Shown here piece after piece: positions 33,086-41,866 of a DNA stretch of 64,000 bases. The translations under genes and the position numbers were made by a program. Every line of letters starts with the position of its first letter. Position 1 is the first letter of the stretch. The stretch is from Acidovorax sp. DW039 (lineage in GTDB: Bacteria; Pseudomonadota; Gammaproteobacteria; Burkholderiales; Burkholderiaceae_C), in contig NZ_AP029019.1 of assembly GCF_037101375.1 (NCBI RefSeq), forward strand, positions 4,641,001-4,705,000. The letters are read 5' to 3'. The notes below the pieces were generated by a model. It searched no databases, was not told where the DNA came from, and saw only the letters and a program-made list of their open reading frames with translations.

Positions 33086-34120
33086 TCAGTCGGGTGTGAG
33101 CTGGGCCTTCTGCACCACACCGCGCCACTTGGTCAGCTCTTTGCTCACGGTCTGGGCCAGCACCTCGGGGGTACTGCCCTCCACCTGCGCGCCATGGTCT
33201 TCAATGCGCTTGGCCACGTCCTTGTCGGCCAGCGATGCCAGCAAAGCCTTGTTGAGCTGGTCGACCAGCGGCTTGGGCGTGCCCGCCGGTGCAAACAGGG
33301 CATACCACTGGTTGATGTCCACACCCTTGACACCCAGTTCCTCCAGCGTGGGAACCTGGGGCAGCAGCGGTGAACGTTTGGTACCTGCGACGGCCATGGC
33401 GCGCAACTTGCCAGACTTGACGTAGGGATAGGCTGCAAACAGGCTGGGGAACATCACCTGGGTCTGGCCGGCCATGGTGTCTGTCATGGCTGGGGCCGAT
33501 CCGCGGTAGGGCACGTGGGCCAGCTTGGCTCCACTCTCCAGCTTGAACATCTCTGCAGAAAAGTGCGGGGCTGTACCGTTGCCTGCCGAGGCGTAGTTGT
33601 ATTTGTCAGGAGCAGACTGCGACAGCCGGATCAGCTCAGCCACCGACTTGGCGGGCACCTGGGGGTTCATCACCATCAGGGTGGGCGATGTGCACACCAT
33701 TCCAATCGGCTCAAAGCTCTTGATGGGGTCATAGCGCAGCTTTTGCAGCGCAGGGTTCATGCCATGCGTTGCGATGTAGCCGAACAGGATGGTGTAGCCA
33801 TCAGGCGTGGCGCGGGCCACAAACTCTGACGCAATGGAACCATTGGCCCCGGCCTTGTTGTCCACAATGACCTGCTGCCCCAGCAGGGTGCTCATCTTCT
33901 GCGCCACCACGCGGGCAATGGCATCGTTGCCGCCACCGGCTGCGGTGGGCACCACCAGGGTGATCGTCTTTTCAGGGTAGGCAGCCAGCGCCGGACTGCT
34001 CCAGCCCATGCCCACCGTGGCTGCTGCTGCGAGCAGCGCCCCCATGGCGCGGCGGCGGCCAGCAGATTGCACTGCGACAGATGCGGCATGGCGAGTGCGG
34101 TGGAAAGGGATAGCTTGCAT
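33086..34120 (-). CDS. Bug/TctC family periplasmic receptor (isomerase/porin operon)
   Basis: A 344-residue periplasmic binding protein with a long twin-arginine-like leader (SAGRRRAMGALLAAAATVG) ending at PALAA. Ligand loops are TLVVPTAAGGGNDAIAR and VIVDNKAGANGSIASE; HVPYRGSAPAMTD follows. ATG 34120 has AGGAG seven bases upstream. It lies between the PrpF/GalD-like isomerase (92 bp upstream) and the porin (53 bp downstream). Confidence 0.92.
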   Translation of the reverse strand: MQAIPFHRTRHAASVAVQSAGRRRAMGALLAAAATVGMGWSSPALAAYPEKTITLVVPTAAGGGNDAIARVVAQKMSTLLGQQVIVDNKAGANGSIASEFVARATPDGYTILFGYIATHGMNPALQKLRYDPIKSFEPIGMVCTSPTLMVMNPQVPAKSVAELIRLSQSAPDKYNYASAGNGTAPHFSAEMFKLESGAKLAHVPYRGSAPAMTDTMAGQTQVMFPSLFAAYPYVKSGKLRAMAVAGTKRSPLLPQVPTLEELGVKGVDINQWYALFAPAGTPKPLVDQLNKALLASLADKDVAKRIEDHGAQVEGSTPEVLAQTVSKELTKWRGVVQKAQLTPD

Positions 34121-34212
34121 GTTTGTCTCCTGGTTGGAAATGCGGGCTCGCACGACGGGCGGCTTCCGCTCAAGGCAATGCGAAGCCATGCTTCGCGAAG
34201 GTGTGGACTGGC

Positions 34213-35304
34213 TCAGTGCGCCAGCAAGGCGCTGTCGGGTACGTACAAGGTGCCCTGCAAAATCTTTCGCGCTGTGCGGACCAGCGCGGCTTGCACCAGC
34301 GTGCACTGCCCCCCTTCCATGGCCAGCTCCACATCGACATGGATGCGTCCGGCGGGGTGCTGCACTTCCACCCGCTGCACACCGGCAACAGGTTGGGAAC
34401 GAGGATCGGATGCCACCGTGCCGGGCAGCACCATGGCGGCAGCCACACCAATGGCTCCTGTGACCGCGTGCGACCGATGGCAGCGATGAGGCGTGAAATA
34501 GCGGGAAACAATGCTGCCCAGCTCTGCACCGGGGGAGACGATGACGGGCTTGGGCAGCACGCTCTGGGACACATCACCCATGCCCATGCGGTGCCCGGCC
34601 TCACGGCGTACGGACTCCAGCCGCTGCAGCAAGTCGGCATTGGCATCCAGCTGCGCAGGGGTTTCGGTGCCCTGCAAGCCCAGGTCAGCAGCGCGCACCA
34701 GCACCATCACCTGGGCGGCATCAATACAGGTCACCTGCAGCCCCTGGATGGTGTCAATGCGTTGCCCAGTCGGGAAGATCTGACCGGTTACCGCTCCCCA
34801 CGCATCCAGGAAATTCATCAGCACCGGCGCTGCAGTGCCCTGCACGCCATCGATCTGTACATCGCCTTCGTAGCGCACATGGCCACCCGCTGTGCAAACC
34901 TGAACGTCAATGCGGGAGCCCGTATTGACGTTGAAAACGCGGACCTTGGTGGTAGGCCCTTCAGAGGCATTCACCAGCCCTTGCTCTATGGCAAATGGTC
35001 CCACCCCTGCGAGCATGTTGCCGCAGTTGGGTTTGGTGTCCACACGCGCTTCCTCCACACTGACCTGTGCAAACAGATAGTCCACATCACAGTCGGCATG
35101 CACTGAGCGCGACACGATGGCCACCTTGCTGGTCAGCGAGTTGCCGCCGCCCAGCCCGTCGATCTGCAACTCATGGGGCGAACCGAGGGCTGCAATCAGG
35201 GTCTTGTCGCGGGCTGCGGCGTCTTTGGGCAGCCAGTCCGCCAGGAAGAACGGCCCGCGGGAGGTGCCGCCACGCATCAGAACACAGGGAAGGGTGAAGC
35301 TCAT
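34213..35304 (-). CDS. PrpF-family isomerase, 4-oxalomesaconate tautomerase-like
   Basis: A 363-residue member of the PrpF family (diaminopimelate epimerase fold), close in length and features to 4-oxalomesaconate tautomerase GalD of gallate degradation. 2-methylaconitate isomerase PrpF is the alternative. Visible are the N-terminal LMRGGTSRGPFF motif, QIDGLGGGNSLTSKV, and the catalytic cysteine segment KPNCGNML near residue 93. A second conserved region (HAVTGAIGVAAAM) is near residue 280. No prpBC or gal genes are adjacent. First gene of the isomerase-Bug-porin operon, divergent from a LysR gene. Confidence 0.8.
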   Translation of the reverse strand: MSFTLPCVLMRGGTSRGPFFLADWLPKDAAARDKTLIAALGSPHELQIDGLGGGNSLTSKVAIVSRSVHADCDVDYLFAQVSVEEARVDTKPNCGNMLAGVGPFAIEQGLVNASEGPTTKVRVFNVNTGSRIDVQVCTAGGHVRYEGDVQIDGVQGTAAPVLMNFLDAWGAVTGQIFPTGQRIDTIQGLQVTCIDAAQVMVLVRAADLGLQGTETPAQLDANADLLQRLESVRREAGHRMGMGDVSQSVLPKPVIVSPGAELGSIVSRYFTPHRCHRSHAVTGAIGVAAAMVLPGTVASDPRSQPVAGVQRVEVQHPAGRIHVDVELAMEGGQCTLVQAALVRTARKILQGTLYVPDSALLAH

Positions 35305-35340
35305 GGACCGTGATGGTGCTGCCCCCGGTTCATTCTGTGA

Positions 35341-35456
35341 ATTGCATTGTTGGCAATGATTGATGCACTGAACAAAATAATAAAATCTGCTTTAACAAAC
35401 ACCTTATCCTTTATGAATTGCAATTTTCAGAACATTTGATGCATTCAACGCATCAA
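35341..35456. promoter_or_regulatory. AT-rich divergent control region with LysR-type dyads
   Basis: The 179-bp gap between the isomerase operon and the LysR gene is far richer in A/T than its surroundings. It holds ATTGC-N7-GCAAT at 35341-35357, the palindrome AATTGCAATT at about 35416-35425, and a perfect TTGATGC-N7-GCATCAA at 35436-35456. Such paired dyads are typical of LysR recognition and activation sites controlling a divergent operon. Confidence 0.6.
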
Positions 35457-35483
35457 ATTGCTGATGCAGTACAAGGCCCATAC

Positions 35484-36404
35484 ATGAACAACAAATTCGA
35501 TCTCGCTGATATCCAGGCCTTTGCCGCAGTGGCAGAACTGCAGAGCTTCCGTGCGGCGGCAGAGGCCATCCATCTGTCGCAACCCGCGTTCAGCCGCCGT
35601 ATAGACAAGCTGGAGGAAGCGCTGGGAGTGCGGCTGCTGGACCGCACGACGCGCAAAGTCACGCTCACTGCCGTGGGGCGCGACTTTGCACGCAAGACCC
35701 GCGCATGGCTGGACGACCTGGATGGCATGCTGATGGGCCTAGGCGATGTGGCGGCACGCCGCATGGGTGAAGTGACCATCGCCTGCGTGCCCTCTGCCGT
35801 GTATTACTTCCTGCCGCAGGTGGTCAAGCGCTACCACGAGCGGTTTCCCAAGATCCGCGTCAAAGTGCATGACGCCAGCGCCAACGAGGTGCTGGTGGCC
35901 GTGGCGCAGGGCGACGCGGACTTTGGCCTCAACTTCATTGGCAGCCAGGAGGCTGAGATCGAATTCAAGCCTGTGCTGGCAGAGCGCTTTGTGGCCGCAT
36001 GCCGAAGAGACCATGTACTGGCCCGGCGCAAGAAGGTGAGCTGGGCGGAGCTGGGTCAGCACGACTTCATGTCGGTCGGCAAGACCTCGGGCAACCGTCT
36101 GCTGATGGACCTGGCGCTGGCCAACGTGCCCGACCGGCCCCAGTGCCTGTACGAAGCCAAACACGTGACCACGCTGCTGGGACTGGTGGAGGCCGGGCTG
36201 GGTGTGGCCGCAGTGCCCAGCCTTGCCATGCCCGGCAAGGACCACCCCACGCTGGTCAGCGTTCCGCTGGTGGAGCCGGTCGTCACCCGGCAAATGGGGT
36301 TGATCAAGCGCAGAGGCAAAACCCTTTCGCCCGCTGCGCAACAGCTGTATGACCTGCTGGTGGCTACGCGTTCTGCGCGTCCGCGGAAGGCCGCCGGGGC
36401 ATAA
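35484..36404 (+). CDS. LysR family transcriptional regulator
   Basis: A 306-residue LysR regulator, divergent from the PrpF/GalD-like isomerase, Bug and porin operon. The helix-turn-helix is at residues 6-66 ([33 protein letters not shown]); the effector domain begins [21 protein letters not shown] 35484 gives the family-typical N-terminus; the frame opens 22 codons earlier over the predicted operator. It resembles the LysR protein at 29080 in both helix-turn-helix and effector domain, so the two are likely paralogues. mnmA starts 17 bp after its stop. Confidence 0.88.
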   Translation: MNNKFDLADIQAFAAVAELQSFRAAAEAIHLSQPAFSRRIDKLEEALGVRLLDRTTRKVTLTAVGRDFARKTRAWLDDLDGMLMGLGDVAARRMGEVTIACVPSAVYYFLPQVVKRYHERFPKIRVKVHDASANEVLVAVAQGDADFGLNFIGSQEAEIEFKPVLAERFVAACRRDHVLARRKKVSWAELGQHDFMSVGKTSGNRLLMDLALANVPDRPQCLYEAKHVTTLLGLVEAGLGVAAVPSLAMPGKDHPTLVSVPLVEPVVTRQMGLIKRRGKTLSPAAQQLYDLLVATRSARPRKAAGA

Positions 36405-36421
36405 AAAATACAATTGGGGTA

Positions 36422-37558
36422 ATGACTGCCCATACCAAACATCGCGTTGTCGTAGGCCTTTCCGGCGGAGTGGACTCCGCCGTCACTGCCTACCTGCTCA
36501 AGCAACAAGGCCACGAAGTGGTCGGCATCTTCATGAAGAACTGGGAAGATGACGACGACAGCGAGTACTGCTCGTCCAACATCGACTTTGTGGACGCGGC
36601 CGCCGTGGCCGATGTGATTGGCATCGAAATCGAGCATGTCAACTTCGCGGCTGACTACAAAGACCGGGTGTTTGCCGAGTTTCTGCGCGAATACCAGGCC
36701 GGGCGCACGCCCAACCCCGATGTGCTGTGCAATGCCGAGATCAAATTCAAGGCCTTTTTGGACCACGCCATGCGCCTGGGGGCCGAGAAGATTGCCACGG
36801 GCCACTATGCCCGCGTGCGCCACAACCCGGCCACAGGGCTGCACGAGCTGCTCAAGGGCCTGGACCCGAGCAAGGACCAGAGCTACTTTTTGCACCGCCT
36901 GAACCAGACGCAGTTGGCCAAGACCATGTTCCCCGTGGGCGAGCTGCACAAGACCGAGGTGCGTCGCATTGCCGAAGAAATTGGCCTGCCCAACGCCAAG
37001 AAAAAGGATTCGACCGGCATCTGCTTCATTGGCGAGCGGCCCTTCCGCGAGTTTTTGAACCGCTACATCAGCCACGCCCCCGGCCCCATCCTGGACGACC
37101 GAGGGCGCAAGCTGGGCCAGCATGTGGGCCTGAGCTTTTACACCCTGGGCCAACGCCAGGGCCTGGGCATTGGCGGTGTGAAAGAAAAAGGAGCCCAGCG
37201 CGGCGGCGGCGCGCACGAGCCCTGGTTTGTGGCCCGCAAAGACCTGGAGAAGAACACCCTGCGCGTGGTGCAGGGGCACGATCACCCCTGGCTGCTGTCA
37301 CATCGGCTGGTAGCGCAGGACGTGAGCTGGTGCGCAGGCCACGCCCCCGCACCCGGCGCCTATGCCGCCAAAACCCGTTACCGCCAGCAGGATGTAGCCT
37401 GCAGCCTGACCGCCGCCCCCGAGGGCTTTGCCCTGGACTTTGTCGATGCGCAATGGGCGGTGACGCCGGGCCAGAGCGCGGTGCTGTATGACGGGGACGT
37501 GTGTTTGGGGGGGGGAGTGATCAATGCGGTGGAGCGCCCGGTGGAGGCCGCTCGCTGA
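36422..37558 (+). CDS. mnmA: MnmA, tRNA-specific 2-thiouridylase
   Basis: Thiolates U34 of tRNA-Lys, -Glu and -Gln (first step of mnm5s2U). The 378-residue protein has the PP-loop SGGVDS at residues 13-18, NPDVLCN with catalytic Cys103, ATGHYAR near 125, and [10 protein letters not shown] with the second catalytic Cys201. Length and motif order are standard. The start at ATG 36422 has no clear ribosome binding site. A TACAAT hexamer lies only eight bases upstream, so the transcript could be leaderless or initiated with the preceding LysR gene. Confidence 0.96.
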   Translation: MTAHTKHRVVVGLSGGVDSAVTAYLLKQQGHEVVGIFMKNWEDDDDSEYCSSNIDFVDAAAVADVIGIEIEHVNFAADYKDRVFAEFLREYQAGRTPNPDVLCNAEIKFKAFLDHAMRLGAEKIATGHYARVRHNPATGLHELLKGLDPSKDQSYFLHRLNQTQLAKTMFPVGELHKTEVRRIAEEIGLPNAKKKDSTGICFIGERPFREFLNRYISHAPGPILDDRGRKLGQHVGLSFYTLGQRQGLGIGGVKEKGAQRGGGAHEPWFVARKDLEKNTLRVVQGHDHPWLLSHRLVAQDVSWCAGHAPAPGAYAAKTRYRQQDVACSLTAAPEGFALDFVDAQWAVTPGQSAVLYDGDVCLGGGVINAVERPVEAAR

Positions 37559-37581
37559 GGGGGTGGCCCGCTGCGTACCCT

Positions 37582-37872
37582 GGCTTCGATGGGCTCAGCC
37601 TGAACGGGTAGGGGTGGTGCCAGGAGCTCCCTGCCCGCATTCCCCCACACGTATTTCCATCCCCGTATTTCCCGCCCTGTACTCCCCCACCCGTTCACGC
37701 TGAGCTTGTCGAAGCGCTGCGCAGAACATCAAATATGGCTCTAAGCATCGTGCAATAAGCGCAAACAGCTATTGTTTTAGGAGTATTTTGCGGCATGCCC
37801 CGGCTTCGACAAGCCCAGCCCGAACGGATAGGGTAGATGCCGTAGCTTTGACCAACCTAGCCCGAACGGGTG
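37582..37872. repeat. cluster of R3 repeats downstream of mnmA
   Basis: The 326-bp gap after mnmA holds no gene but four R3 units of the GCTTCGACAGGCTCAGCCTGAAC type: 37582-37610, 37691-37715 (inverted), 37802-37831 and a degenerate one at about 37843-37872. An R1 element lies between the second and third. The first pair is in inverted orientation and could fold into a large hairpin. Confidence 0.75.
37729..37790 (+). repeat. R1 dispersed intergenic repeat, copy 6
   Basis: A diverged R1 copy (GGCTCTAAGCATCGTGCAATA, then AGCGCAAACAGCTAT and a TTTTAGGAGTA tail) nested within the R3 cluster after mnmA. The tail resembles those of copies 4 and 5. Confidence 0.6.
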
Positions 37873-37884
37873 GTGTGGTGCCCC

Positions 37885-40620
37885 TCACTGCCCCGCCCAC
37901 GCCCCCAACCCATCGCGCACCAACGACGCCTGCAAGGCCTGCTGTAGCGCCAGCCCGGCTTGCAAATCGGCCTCGCTAGTCTCGTAGTGCATGGCCACCA
38001 AAGACCCGGCCACGCGCGCATCGCCACCGTGCAGGCCCACCACGCGTTCGGCCAGGGTGGCGGTGTCTTGCGGGCGCAGGGCGGTGAAGGCCTGGCGCAG
38101 GTCGGGCAGGTGGGCGATGAAGGCGGCATCGTCCCAGCCGCGCACCAGGGCGTCCAGCCCGTGCAGCAGGGCGGGTAAGCGCAGCAGCAGCTCGGGGGCG
38201 GCTTGCATCACTCCGTTCAAAAACCGCACCGCATCGGCAGGCACGGCACCGGGGCCAAAGCGTTGGCACAGCACGGTATCCAGCTGCGCGTCGTCCCACA
38301 GCCCCTCCAGGTACAGCAGGGCCGTGGCAGCGCCGCACACGCCGGGGGCGGTGTCGGGCGCGGTGGCAAAGTGCTGCAGGTGGGGGGTGAGCAGGCTGGC
38401 GTCGATCAACGCACGGGCCGGCGCCGCTGTATCAGCGAGCGCATCCAGCGTGTGCAGCATGCGGCCCAGCTCGCGCAGGGCCAGCAGGTGTTGCACGGCT
38501 TGCGCCTCGGCATCGGCCGGGCTGTGCTCCAGGTTGGGCAGCAAGAACAGCGCGGCGGGCCACGCGCGGGCCAGCAGGCGGCGCAGTTCGGGGTGCTGTT
38601 GCACGCCCAGCGGCTCGCGGGCGCGCCACAGGGTGACGAGGCGGTGGCCGCAGTCGATGACGGAGCCGAGCGAGGCGTCTTCGTGGAGGTGGGTGGAGAG
38701 CATGCCCAGCAACTGGGGCAGGCGGTGCTGCAGGCCCACCAGGCAGGCGCGCAGCAGCAGCATGACGGCGGCACTGGCGCTGCGGCCCCGGCCCTCGTCG
38801 GCCAGGGCGGCTTCTTCGCGCTGCAGCTTGGCCAGGCAGGCGGCCTCTACGCTAGCGCCGTCGGCGGCAAGAGCAATCAGGCGGGCTTCGACCAGCGGGC
38901 TCCAGGCACCGTGCCATTCTTCAAACATCAGGTGTAGCTGAGTGCCTGCCAGAAAGTCCGGACCGTTGACCCAGCGGGCCAGGCAGGTGTCAAGGTAGGC
39001 CATGGCCTGAAAGAAGCGGCTGCGCACGCGGTGGGTGGGCTTGCGGTACAGATCCAGCCGCGTGGTGCGGGCGGTGGTGTCGTCCAGCCGCACCCCGGCA
39101 GCGCGAGCCAAGCGGCGGGCGTCTTCGATGAGCGGGGGTGAGCCTGCGCTGGGCGGCACCTCACCCATGCGCGTGCCGCTCAGGTAGGCACGCAGGTCTG
39201 CCGTAAAGCCGCGTGTGCCTTCGTCGATGGCGCCTTTGACAAAGCACGAGCGAATGGCGTCGAGCAGGTCTTGCCGCCCCGGCCCGGCGTTGCCGCGCAA
39301 GTCTGCCAGGCGCTGGGCTTGCAGCGCGGCGGCCTGCACCAGGGCGGTGGAGATCGCGTCGGCCTGGTCTTGCTGGCGGGTTTGCTGGGCGTAGCCGGTG
39401 AGCACGTCGAGCGCTACGGCGGTGAAGGGGCTGGGCGTGCTAACGCCATGCTGGGCTTCGACAGGCTCAGCCTGAACGGGTGGGGGTGACCCCTTGGGCC
39501 GGGATGCCGACAACGCCGATGCGTCAGCCTCGCTGCTGTTCCACGCTTCCCACACGCGCTGGTAGTAGCCGGGTGAAGGCATGCCAGCGCTGTAGCCGTT
39601 CAGCGCATCGAGCTGTTCAAAGCTGTAGCGGATCAACCAGGCGTTAGGGGCAGCGGCTGCGGATGCCTTGGCCGCTCTGGCGGTGGGGATGGCTTTGGCT
39701 TTACGGGCCTTGCTGGTGGGCTTGGCATCGGCGTTGGCAGCGCACAGGCGCAGCAGCTCGGGCGTGTGAAAGCCCCCGGTCACCACCACGATGGTGCCCT
39801 GCACCTGCGCGCGCCAGCGCTGGATGTGCGCGGCCATGTGGCGCTCGCGGGGCAGGCTCAGCTCGGCCTCGAGCACTTCGGGCTCATAGTCCAGCCGGGC
39901 CATGGCGCACCAGTGGAACACGTCGGTGAACAGGCTGCGCCAGTCGTCCCGCTGGGCGGTGCTGCGCAGCTCAAACAAGCGGTCCCACAGGTCGTGGTGG
40001 TCGGCGCAGCCAAGCTGGCGGGCCATGGCCGTGAGGTAGCGGCTGTGGGCAAAGTGGCGCTCTTCCATCTGGCTGCGCGCGGCGGTGCCCAGGGTCTCTG
40101 CATCGCCTTCTCCGTCCTCGCGCTCCCAGGCCTTGTCTTGCCAGGGCAGGTCGATCAGCGCCACCTGCGCGCCCAGCGCTGCGCCTTCGCGAATGGCGAT
40201 CCACTCGGGGCTGTAGTCGCAAAAGGGGTAGAAGGAGCTGCTGGTGTCAGTACGGGGAGCCGCGGGATCGGCGTCGGCTCCCGCTTCGGGCGCAGCGTCA
40301 TCAGTGACATCGGAGGGCGCAGAAGGCCGCTCGCGCACCGCCTGGCACAGCCAGGCCACGGGCGGGCGGGTTTGCGGCTCGCTCATCAGCGGCAGCAGGC
40401 TGTTCACATCGTCCGGGCCTTCAATCAGGATGGCGGCAGGGCGCAGCTCACGCAGCAACTCGCGCAGGGCCCAGGCGCAGGCGGGGCTGTGGTGGCGCAC
40501 GGGCACAAAGACGATGCGGGCGGGATCGCCCTCGGTGCCCAGCAGCTGCGGCAATTGTTGGGCCACCGCATCGGGCAATGCGGTAGGCGTTGCAACGGTG
40601 CCTGCAGGCATCACGCTCAT
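37885..40620 (-). CDS. DUF5682 family protein, YehM-like
   Basis: A 911-residue protein of unknown biochemical function, matching the DUF5682 / E. coli YehM type. The N-terminal part is the conserved domain: VPVRHHSPACAWALRELL near residue 40, ILIEGPDD near 62, FYPFCDYSPEW near 140, and VVVTGGFHTPELL near 277. The HH, EGP and GGFH motifs recall the TraB/EreA-like hydrolase fold, but this is only a resemblance. The rest is a long alpha-helical region. Its ATG overlaps the MoxR stop (ATGA at 40617-40620), so MoxR and DUF5682 are translationally coupled. Residues near 381-389 (VQAEPVEAQ) come from an inserted R3 repeat. E. coli YehM has about 759 residues. Confidence 0.85.
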   Translation of the reverse strand: MSVMPAGTVATPTALPDAVAQQLPQLLGTEGDPARIVFVPVRHHSPACAWALRELLRELRPAAILIEGPDDVNSLLPLMSEPQTRPPVAWLCQAVRERPSAPSDVTDDAAPEAGADADPAAPRTDTSSSFYPFCDYSPEWIAIREGAALGAQVALIDLPWQDKAWEREDGEGDAETLGTAARSQMEERHFAHSRYLTAMARQLGCADHHDLWDRLFELRSTAQRDDWRSLFTDVFHWCAMARLDYEPEVLEAELSLPRERHMAAHIQRWRAQVQGTIVVVTGGFHTPELLRLCAANADAKPTSKARKAKAIPTARAAKASAAAAPNAWLIRYSFEQLDALNGYSAGMPSPGYYQRVWEAWNSSEADASALSASRPKGSPPPVQAEPVEAQHGVSTPSPFTAVALDVLTGYAQQTRQQDQADAISTALVQAAALQAQRLADLRGNAGPGRQDLLDAIRSCFVKGAIDEGTRGFTADLRAYLSGTRMGEVPPSAGSPPLIEDARRLARAAGVRLDDTTARTTRLDLYRKPTHRVRSRFFQAMAYLDTCLARWVNGPDFLAGTQLHLMFEEWHGAWSPLVEARLIALAADGASVEAACLAKLQREEAALADEGRGRSASAAVMLLLRACLVGLQHRLPQLLGMLSTHLHEDASLGSVIDCGHRLVTLWRAREPLGVQQHPELRRLLARAWPAALFLLPNLEHSPADAEAQAVQHLLALRELGRMLHTLDALADTAAPARALIDASLLTPHLQHFATAPDTAPGVCGAATALLYLEGLWDDAQLDTVLCQRFGPGAVPADAVRFLNGVMQAAPELLLRLPALLHGLDALVRGWDDAAFIAHLPDLRQAFTALRPQDTATLAERVVGLHGGDARVAGSLVAMHYETSEADLQAGLALQQALQASLVRDGLGAWAGQ
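39454..39480 (-). repeat. R3 repeat inside the DUF5682 gene
   Basis: GGCTTCGACAGGCTCAGCCT followed by GAACGGG lies in frame within the coding sequence, read on the minus strand as PVQAEPVEAQ. It sits in a low-complexity linker between two well-structured regions, so it is probably tolerated. Confidence 0.8.
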
Positions 40621-41735
40621 TGCCACAGGCTGCGGGCGGCGTCGTGAAACTGCTTCCACAGCGCGTCGCGACGGGCGCGCTCGCGCACCACGGTGTCAAA
40701 GTAGTGGCGCACGCGCTTGGCGTCGTCCAAGCTGTCTTTGAGCACCACGCCTTGCAGCTGGCCCGCAATCTCGCGCGGGGTCAGCTCGCCGCCGTTGAAA
40801 TGCCGGGCCTGCAGCGCGGCAGCGTAGGCCACGTTCACCGCCTCGGCGGTGGACATCACGGCGTCGAGCCCCTTGATGGCCGTGCCCTCTTGCGTCTGGC
40901 CTGCGCGCAGTTCCTGGAAGGTGGTGACGAGCAAGCCCACCACATCCCGCGGCACCTGCACGGGGGCCTCGGTGCCTGCCAGCTCGCGCTGCAACTGGGC
41001 CATCACCAAGTCCACCTCAAACTGGTGGTCGCGGATGGGGCGCACGGTTTCAAAGTTGAAGCGGCGCTTGAGGGCGGACGACATCTCGTGCACGCCCCGG
41101 TCGCGCAGGTTGGCGGTGGCGATGATGTTGAAGCCACGCTGCGCAAACAGGCGCGAGCCGTCTTGCTCGTCCCTGGCCAGCTCGGGCACGATGAGCTGCT
41201 TGTCGCTCATCAGCGAAATGAGCACGTCCTGGATCTCGGGCGGGCAGCGGGTGATTTCTTCAAACCGCACGATCTGCCCGGCCTGCATGGCGCGGTACAC
41301 GGGCGAGGGCACCAGCGCCCGCTGGCTGGGGCCTTCGGCCAGCAGCAAGGCGTAGTTCCAGCTGTATTTGATGTGGTCCTCGGTGGTGCCTGCGGTGCCC
41401 TGCACCGTAAGGCCCGAATCGCCGCTGATGGCGGCTGCCAGCAGCTCGGACAGCAGCGACTTGGCCGTGCCCGGCTCGCCCACCAGCATCAGGCCCTGGT
41501 GGCCCATAAGGGTGACGATGGCGCGGTCGACCAGGGCATCGTCGCCAAAGAATTTCTGGCTGACCTTCAGCCCCGCATCGCCCAGGATGAACTGCCGCAC
41601 CGCGCGGGGCGACAGCCGCCAGCCCGGCGGGCGGGCATGGGTGTCGGCAGCGGTCAGGCGGGCCAGCTCGTCGGCAAAGCGGTGCTCAGGGGCCAGGCGC
41701 ACGGCCTGTGCAGGGATGGGGGCAGAGGCGGTCAT
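40617..41735 (-). CDS. MoxR family AAA+ ATPase, YehL-like
   Basis: A 372-residue AAA+ ATPase of the MoxR family, which usually acts with von Willebrand A proteins as a chaperone or remodelling machine. Walker A is GEPGTAKS (Lys92), Walker B is IVRFEEI near residue 153, sensor 1 is IIATANLRDRG near 210, and the arginine-finger region is SSALKRRFNFE. The closest described group is the YehL subfamily. Start ATG 41735. It is followed by the coupled DUF5682 gene. The matching VWA, SWIM and DUF4132 genes are 1.8-9 kb away on the same strand, not adjacent. Confidence 0.92.
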   Translation of the reverse strand: MTASAPIPAQAVRLAPEHRFADELARLTAADTHARPPGWRLSPRAVRQFILGDAGLKVSQKFFGDDALVDRAIVTLMGHQGLMLVGEPGTAKSLLSELLAAAISGDSGLTVQGTAGTTEDHIKYSWNYALLLAEGPSQRALVPSPVYRAMQAGQIVRFEEITRCPPEIQDVLISLMSDKQLIVPELARDEQDGSRLFAQRGFNIIATANLRDRGVHEMSSALKRRFNFETVRPIRDHQFEVDLVMAQLQRELAGTEAPVQVPRDVVGLLVTTFQELRAGQTQEGTAIKGLDAVMSTAEAVNVAYAAALQARHFNGGELTPREIAGQLQGVVLKDSLDDAKRVRHYFDTVVRERARRDALWKQFHDAARSLWQ

Positions 41736-41800
41736 TTGCTATGAATTTAAGAGCTGCTTGCGCTGATTCATCAAGCGCTGGAGCCCCTTTTTACTTCAAA
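41736..41800 (-). repeat. R1 dispersed repeat, copy 7, upstream of the MoxR gene
   Basis: R1 in reverse orientation (GAGCTGCTTGCGCTGATTCA, then TCAAGCGCTGGAGCC and T-rich tail). It occupies the leader of the MoxR-DUF5682 operon, directly 5' of the MoxR start codon; most other copies lie at gene 3' ends. Confidence 0.75.
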
Positions 41801-41814
41801 TCGGGGGCGCCATG

Positions 41815-41845
41815 AAAAAAGCCGGAGCGTGAAGGGCTCCGGCTT
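41815..41845 (-). terminator. rho-independent terminator after the Bax inhibitor-1 family gene
   Basis: On the minus strand, AAGCCGGAGC pairs perfectly with GCTCCGGCTT around a 7-base loop and is followed by TTTTTT. It lies 21 bp after the stop at 41867 and separates this gene from the MoxR-DUF5682 operon. Confidence 0.9.
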
Positions 41846-41866
41846 GGCAGACACAGCAGGGGGCGA

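Noticed and set aside
34213..35304. Annotation as prpF of the methylcitrate cycle
   Set aside because: No prpB, prpC or acnD is adjacent. The sequence fits 4-oxalomesaconate tautomerase at least as well, so no symbol is given.
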